Shown here: piece after piece, positions 60,307 through 64,000 of the stretch | How the letters are laid out: each line of letters begins with the position of its first letter | Numbering within the stretch: the stretch's first letter is position 1 | Origin: Salinisphaera orenii subsp. orenii MK-B5 | GTDB taxonomy: Bacteria > Pseudomonadota > Gammaproteobacteria > Nevskiales > Salinisphaeraceae | Reading direction: 5' to 3' | Assembly (NCBI RefSeq): GCF_003788635.1 | Contig: NZ_AYKH01000001.1 | Coordinates: forward strand, 186,001-250,000 | DNA length: 64,000 nt | The notes under the pieces: model-generated | Seen by the model: only the letters and a program-made list of their open reading frames with translations | Database searches by the model: none | Told to the model about the DNA's origin: nothing | Program-made: the position numbers and the translations under genes

Positions 60307-61037
60307 GCGCGCCGGTGCTCGAGGTCCGCGACCTGGCCTATCGCTTTCCGGGCGCCGAGGCGCCGGTGTTCGAAGGCCTGGACTTCACCATCGGCGCCGG
60401 CGAATTCGTCGCACTGGTCGGCGGCTCCGGCGTGGGCAAGTCGACCGTGCTGCGCAACGTTGCCGGGCTGATCCGGCCCAGTAGCGGCAAAACGGCCTCG
60501 CCGCAGGCCGCCGAGCGTGGCACCCGCGACACGGCGTTCGTCTTTCAGGACACTCGCCTGCTGCCCTGGCGGCGCATCCGCGCCAACGTCGGCTACGGCC
60601 TGGCCGGGCTGGGGCTGTCGCGGTCCGACAAACGCGCGCGGATCGACGAGGTGCTCACGCTGATCGGCATGCGCGACTTCGGCCCGCGCTGGCCGCATGC
60701 CGTGTCCGGCGGCCAGGCCCAGCGCGTCGGGCTGGCCCGCGCGCTGGCGGTGCATCCGCGGCTGCTGCTCATGGACGAGCCGTTCTCGGCCGTCGATGCC
60801 CTGACCCGCCAGCGCCTCCAGGACGAGCTGCTGGACATCTGGCGCCGGCTGCGCATGGCGGTGCTGTTCGTCACCCACGACATCGCCGAGGCGGTCTACC
60901 TCGCCGACCGCGTCTGCGTGCTGCGCGGCGCGCCAGCAGGCATCGTCTTCGACGAAGCGGTGCCGGCGGCGCGCCCACGCCGGCGCAACGATCCCGACCT
61001 CCAGGCCTTCGCCGCGCGCGTGGCCGACCATCTGTGA
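60303..61037 (+). CDS. ABC transporter ATP-binding protein, NitT/TauT type
   Basis: A 244-residue ATPase from the GTG at 60303 (coupled to the permease stop). Walker A GGSGVGKST, Q-loop FVFQDTRLLPW, signature VSGGQAQRVGLARAL, Walker B LLLMDEPFSAVD and H-loop VTHDIAEAVYLADRV are all present. It powers the importer. The frame extending to 59874 overlaps the permease and is rejected. Confidence 0.93.
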   Translation: MSAPVLEVRDLAYRFPGAEAPVFEGLDFTIGAGEFVALVGGSGVGKSTVLRNVAGLIRPSSGKTASPQAAERGTRDTAFVFQDTRLLPWRRIRANVGYGLAGLGLSRSDKRARIDEVLTLIGMRDFGPRWPHAVSGGQAQRVGLARALAVHPRLLLMDEPFSAVDALTRQRLQDELLDIWRRLRMAVLFVTHDIAEAVYLADRVCVLRGAPAGIVFDEAVPAARPRRRNDPDLQAFAARVADHL

Positions 61038-61044
61038 GCCGCCC

Positions 61045-61350
61045 ATGAACGACGACCGCCTGCGCGTGGTCATCCACGCCGCCGACGCCGAGTCACTCGC
61101 CCGTGCCCGCAGCAACGCGGCCAATCTGCAGGCCGACGTCGCCGACGCGGAGATCGAGATCGTGATCAACGCCGCCGCGGTGGCCGCCGCGATCCGGGCT
61201 CCGCATGCCACCGACGCCCACCTGCGCGTCTGCGAAAACACCCTACGTAACAAGGACCTGACCGCGCCCGCCGAGTGGCTGCGGGTGCCGGCGGCGATCA
61301 CGCATCTGGCGCGCCGGCAGCAGGCTGGCTGGGCCTACGTCCGGGCCTGA
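61045..61350 (+). CDS. DsrE/YchN-like small protein
   Basis: A 101-residue protein: LRVVIHAADAESLARARSNA, ANLQADVADAEIEIVINAAA, and LRVCENTLRNKDLTAPAEWL. This is the DsrE-like fold (intracellular sulfur relay), with one Cys in the RVCENTLR position where DsrE-family proteins often carry their active Cys. It lies 7 bp after the ATPase gene, so it may be part of the importer operon; this hints at a sulfur-containing substrate, but weakly. It overlaps the convergent EAL gene by 16 bp. Confidence 0.75.
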   Translation: MNDDRLRVVIHAADAESLARARSNAANLQADVADAEIEIVINAAAVAAAIRAPHATDAHLRVCENTLRNKDLTAPAEWLRVPAAITHLARRQQAGWAYVRA

Positions 61351-62120
61351 TCGCGCACCGCGGCCAGTCGCGTCGCGCTCAGTCCGGGCAGCACCTCGAC
61401 CGCGGGCCGGGCGTGGAAATAGCCCTGCTGGAGCGTGATGCCGCGGCTGTACAGCCAGCGCGCCTCGCCCAGCGTCTCCACGCCCTCCGCCACGAGCCGG
61501 ATATCCAGCCGTTCGGCCAGTGGCACGAGACTCTCGAGGATGGCCTGCCGTCGCGGCGACTCGGACACGTCGCGGATCAGCTGGCGGTCGATCTTGACCA
61601 CATCCGGATGCAGATCGACCAGCAGATCGAGATTGGCGTAGCCGCCGCCAAAGTCGTCGATGGCGGTGGAGAACCCCATCGCGTTGTAGGCTTCGACGAT
61701 ATTGCGCAGATGGCCACGATCACGCACGTACTCGGTCTCGGTGACCTCGAACATGATTCGATCGAGCGGGAAACCCAGCGTCTGCGCCACGTCCAGCGTG
61801 GCCTGGATACAGGCGTCGGGTTCATAGACCGCGTTGGGCAGGAAATTGATCGACAGCAGCTGCCCGCACGACAGGCCGTGGGCGATCTCGATCGCGCGCA
61901 CGCGACAGGCCTGGTCGAACCTGTAAAGCGTGCCCGGCGTGACCCACGACAGAATCTCGCCGGCGGATTCGCCGTCGATGCCGCGCACGAGCGCCTCGTA
62001 GGCAAAGGGCGCCCCGCTCGCCACGTCGACGATCGGCTGGAAGGCCATGGTGAAATCGAAATCGAGCGCGCCGTCACAACGTCGGCAACCCTCGTCCTCG
62101 GTTCGCAGGCATCGGGCCAT
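61335..62120 (-). CDS. EAL-domain cyclic-di-GMP phosphodiesterase
   Basis: A 261-residue single EAL domain. Key motifs are FTMAFQPIVDVASGAPFAYE, followed by ALVRG (EAL motif as E-A-L-V-R), INFLPNAVY, FEVTETEYV, IDDFGGGYANLDLL, VVKIDRQLIRDV and VAEGVET. Metal and catalytic residues appear intact, so it should hydrolyse cyclic-di-GMP to pGpG. An N-terminal Cys cluster (ARCLRTEDEGCRRC) resembles that of YdiV/BLUF-linked EAL proteins. No GGDEF or sensor domain is present. Confidence 0.9.
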   Translation of the reverse strand: MARCLRTEDEGCRRCDGALDFDFTMAFQPIVDVASGAPFAYEALVRGIDGESAGEILSWVTPGTLYRFDQACRVRAIEIAHGLSCGQLLSINFLPNAVYEPDACIQATLDVAQTLGFPLDRIMFEVTETEYVRDRGHLRNIVEAYNAMGFSTAIDDFGGGYANLDLLVDLHPDVVKIDRQLIRDVSESPRRQAILESLVPLAERLDIRLVAEGVETLGEARWLYSRGITLQQGYFHARPAVEVLPGLSATRLAAVRDQART

Positions 62121-62193
62121 GGGATGAATGCGGTGTGGTGGACGTCATAGGCGGTATCGGCCGTTCGCGGCGATCCGTGAGCGACGTGACACG

Positions 62194-62220
62194 AAAAAAC
62201 CGGCGGCCACGCGCGCCGGT
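62194..62220 (-). terminator. Intrinsic terminator between the MOSC gene and the EAL gene
   Basis: On the minus strand CCGGCG, eight loop bases, CGCCGG, then TTTTTT. It would stop leftward transcription coming from the MOSC gene before the EAL gene, implying that EAL has its own promoter in the 74 bp that remain. Confidence 0.75.
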
Positions 62221-62389
62221 CGCCGATAACGCCCGAACGGACGCCCGCACCCAGTCCATCAGCCCAGAGAACCATCGCAAGGGGCGGCGATATTCCGCCT
62301 CCCGGCCAGACCGGCTCCCGCCCCATAAGATGAATGCATCGCCATACAATCTGGGCTGCCAGCGTGCTGCACGGGTCCTTAGAGGCGCC

Positions 62390-62913
62390 TCACCCGTCGT
62401 CGAGACCGCTTACCGGCATGCCCACTGCCAGCCGTCCGCCACGCGCAACGGCCGCGCGGACGCCGCCGATGCCGCGCAGCGCGCTGCGCATATCGACACC
62501 CAGCCGACGTCCGAGATAGCCGCAGGGTGGACAGGTCGAGCGCACGACGACGTGTACCGCGCCGATCACCAGCGTACGGCCGCGGTGCGCCCGCAGATCG
62601 AGCCCGGCGATGACGAGATTGCGACGCAGGTCACCCGCACCCACCCACGCGCGCCGGCCGCCCGCAGCCGCGCGTTGCATCGCTCGACCGCGGCGGCGTC
62701 GATGAGCGACAGCTCGCGCGCACCGGCGAACAGACCCGCACGCGCCGAGAACGTGCCGGTGCCGTGGTAATAGCGATCCCCGGCCAGACCGCGGCCGACC
62801 ACGGCCGTCGCGGCGTCGCGGGCCACGGGCGGCGCACCGCGCTCCGGGGCGATGAAAATGCCGACCAGCCGGCCGACATCCTTCGGCTCCCGGCCGGTAT
62901 CGATATCGTGCAT
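62390..62913 (-). pseudogene. Frameshifted MOSC-domain protein
   Basis: The ATG at 62913 opens MHDIDTGREPKDVGRLVGIF and GLAGDRYYHGTGTFSARAGL, the typical N-terminal MOSC strand set, up to RCNARLRAAGARG near 62660. The remaining family segment, GDLRRNLVIAGLDLRAHRGR, then TCPPCGYLGRRLGVDM with the conserved Cys pair and GRLAVGMPVSG, is in the -1 frame and ends at 62390. A single-base change near 62650-62690, in a GC-rich GGGTGGGT tract, separates them. Intact MOSC proteins bind the sulfur of molybdenum cofactors. It may be a real pseudogene or a sequencing error. Confidence 0.7.
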
Positions 62914-63026
62914 ACCCCTCCATGCTAGCGCCGCCGATCGGCGCGCGCGCTTGAGCCGGCGGGGCAACCCTGCTGTGATGCGCACATGAACGGGTCCACA
63001 GCAGCGCACGCCATGGCCGGGCCGGC

Positions 63027-64000
63027 ATGACACTGCGCAACATCGACGCGCTGTTCCACGGTCGCGACGTGGCAGTGCTGGGTTCGCCGGAAGACGACGC
63101 CCAGCGCCAGCTCGTGGCCAACATCGAGGCCTGCCTGCCGGCCGAGCGGCTCCGTTACGACCTCCCGAAGGCCGGCACCGGGGACGACGACGGCCTCGAT
63201 CTCGCGGTGATCCTGTCCGACGCCTGGGCCCAGCCCCGCACCGTGGACGCGCTCGGCGCCGCGGGCTGCCGGGCGCTGCTCTGGGCCGCGGCGGAGCGCG
63301 TGCCCACCCGGGCGCTGCAGGCCGCGCGGCCCTACAACCTGCGCGTGCTCGGCGGCCGCTCGGCGGGTGTGTTCGACACCAAGGCCGGGCTCAACGTCAG
63401 CACCCTGGCGCTGGAGCCGCGCGCCGGCCGCGTGGCGCTGATCACCCAGTCGCAGTCGCTGGCCGCCGCCGCGCTGGACTGGGCGCTGGGCCGCAACATC
63501 GGGTTCTCCTGGATGGCCTGCTCCGGCTCCGAGGCCGACATCGACGCCGCGGACCTGCTCGACTACGCCGCGCTGGACCCCCAGACCCGCGCGGTCGTGC
63601 TCCAGATCGGACGCATCCGGTCGCCGCGCAAGTTCATGTCAGCGGCGCGCGCGGCCGCCCGCGTCAAACCCGTGCTGGTGCTGCAGACGCGGCGCGCCGT
63701 CGAGGGCGGCCCCCAGGGCCCCGACCGGGCGCGCTCGGCCGCCTTCGCCCGCGCCGGCCTGGTCGAATGCGAGAATCTCGGTGGCCTGTTCGACGGCCTG
63801 GCCGCGCTCGAACTGCTGCCCGCGGTGACCAACAGTCGCGTCGCGGTCCTGGGCAACGGCGCCGGCGCCTGCGCCCTGGGCACCGACGCCCTGTATCGCC
63901 AGGGGCTCACGCCGGCGCGCCTGAACAGCGCGCCGCGTCAGCGCATCACCGAGGCCGCACCGACCGCCAACGACACCGGCCTGGCGATCGACCTCGGCCG
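63027..64000 (+). CDS. NDP-forming acyl-CoA synthetase / protein lysine acetyltransferase, N-terminal part
   Basis: The gene runs off the right edge; 324 residues are visible. MTLRNIDALFHGRDVAVLGS opens a CoA-binding Rossmann-type domain, and GRVALITQSQSLAAAALDWA, SGSEADIDAADLLDYAALDP and VLQIGRIRSPRKFMSAARAA belong to the succinyl-CoA ligase-like second domain. The same arrangement precedes the ATP-grasp and GNAT domains of Pat/YfiQ-type protein acetyltransferases. The usual IGAS near the N-terminus reads VLGS and residues are divergent, so activity of the first domain is uncertain. Whether a GNAT domain follows cannot be seen. Confidence 0.8.
   Translation, partial: MTLRNIDALFHGRDVAVLGSPEDDAQRQLVANIEACLPAERLRYDLPKAGTGDDDGLDLAVILSDAWAQPRTVDALGAAGCRALLWAAAERVPTRALQAARPYNLRVLGGRSAGVFDTKAGLNVSTLALEPRAGRVALITQSQSLAAAALDWALGRNIGFSWMACSGSEADIDAADLLDYAALDPQTRAVVLQIGRIRSPRKFMSAARAAARVKPVLVLQTRRAVEGGPQGPDRARSAAFARAGLVECENLGGLFDGLAALELLPAVTNSRVAVLGNGAGACALGTDALYRQGLTPARLNSAPRQRITEAAPTANDTGLAIDLG

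Overview
The window is high-GC DNA, about two thirds G+C by eye, from a proteobacterial chromosome. Several genes point to a gammaproteobacterium: a complete gspC-N type II secretion operon with a divergent gspAB pair, RdgC, Lon next to an Hsp20, ChaC, cyclopropane fatty acid synthase and L-2-hydroxyglutarate oxidase. The acid-rich proteins fit a halophile, and a Salinisphaera-like organism is my guess rather than a demonstrated identity.

Positions 1 to 13552 are the right part of a siphovirus-type prophage that continues past the left edge. Every gene reads leftward: tyrosine integrase, four small genes, an AlpA-type regulator, a Prim-Pol replication protein, HNH endonuclease, a small gene in the terminase-small-subunit slot, large terminase, HK97-type protease, capsid and portal, four connector or completion proteins, tail tube, a G/GT tail chaperone pair with a canonical -1 slippery heptamer, and the start of the tape measure protein. 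The right end is a duplicated 3' half of tRNA-Asn (attR), so the intact tRNA should lie at the left end outside the window. No protein repressor is visible. A predicted RNA of about 60 nt on the opposite strand (10035-10096), and a second copy of its 19-nt core 1 kb away in the leader of the leftward operon, could fill that role.

From 13.5 kb the chromosome resumes. A molybdenum hydroxylase operon (paoABC type, 13.9-17.6 kb) is followed by a DUF2845 protein and the type II secretion block (18.6-32.7 kb). In that block gspBA reads left and gspC to gspN reads right from a shared intergenic region with mirrored 13-bp motifs. Next come cfa, a UspA-type stress protein and a YceI protein.

Positions 35.7 to 44.0 kb hold a cluster that mixes early riboflavin/pterin chemistry with glycan and lipid chemistry. 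It encodes a CDP-alcohol phosphatidyltransferase, an MDR dehydrogenase, a PTPS/QueD-fold protein without its catalytic residues, a GT4 glycosyltransferase, a methyltransferase, a flippase-like membrane protein, a stand-alone RibD-type reductase, a GTP cyclohydrolase II with a degenerate RibB-like N-terminus, and a creatininase-family hydrolase. This is the best candidate in the window for an undescribed pathway.

The remainder is housekeeping and stress genes: a peroxidase-like protein, a DUF2946-like protein, a decayed acyltransferase, L-2-hydroxyglutarate oxidase, a flavin reductase, AsmA, an M42 peptidase, an LrgAB pair, Hsp20, Lon, ChaC and RdgC. They are followed by a NitT/TauT-type ABC importer with a DsrE-like protein, an EAL phosphodiesterase, a frameshifted MOSC protein, and the start of an NDP-forming acyl-CoA synthetase or protein acetyltransferase that runs off the right edge. 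Most long ORFs antisense to these genes are GC-driven shadows.
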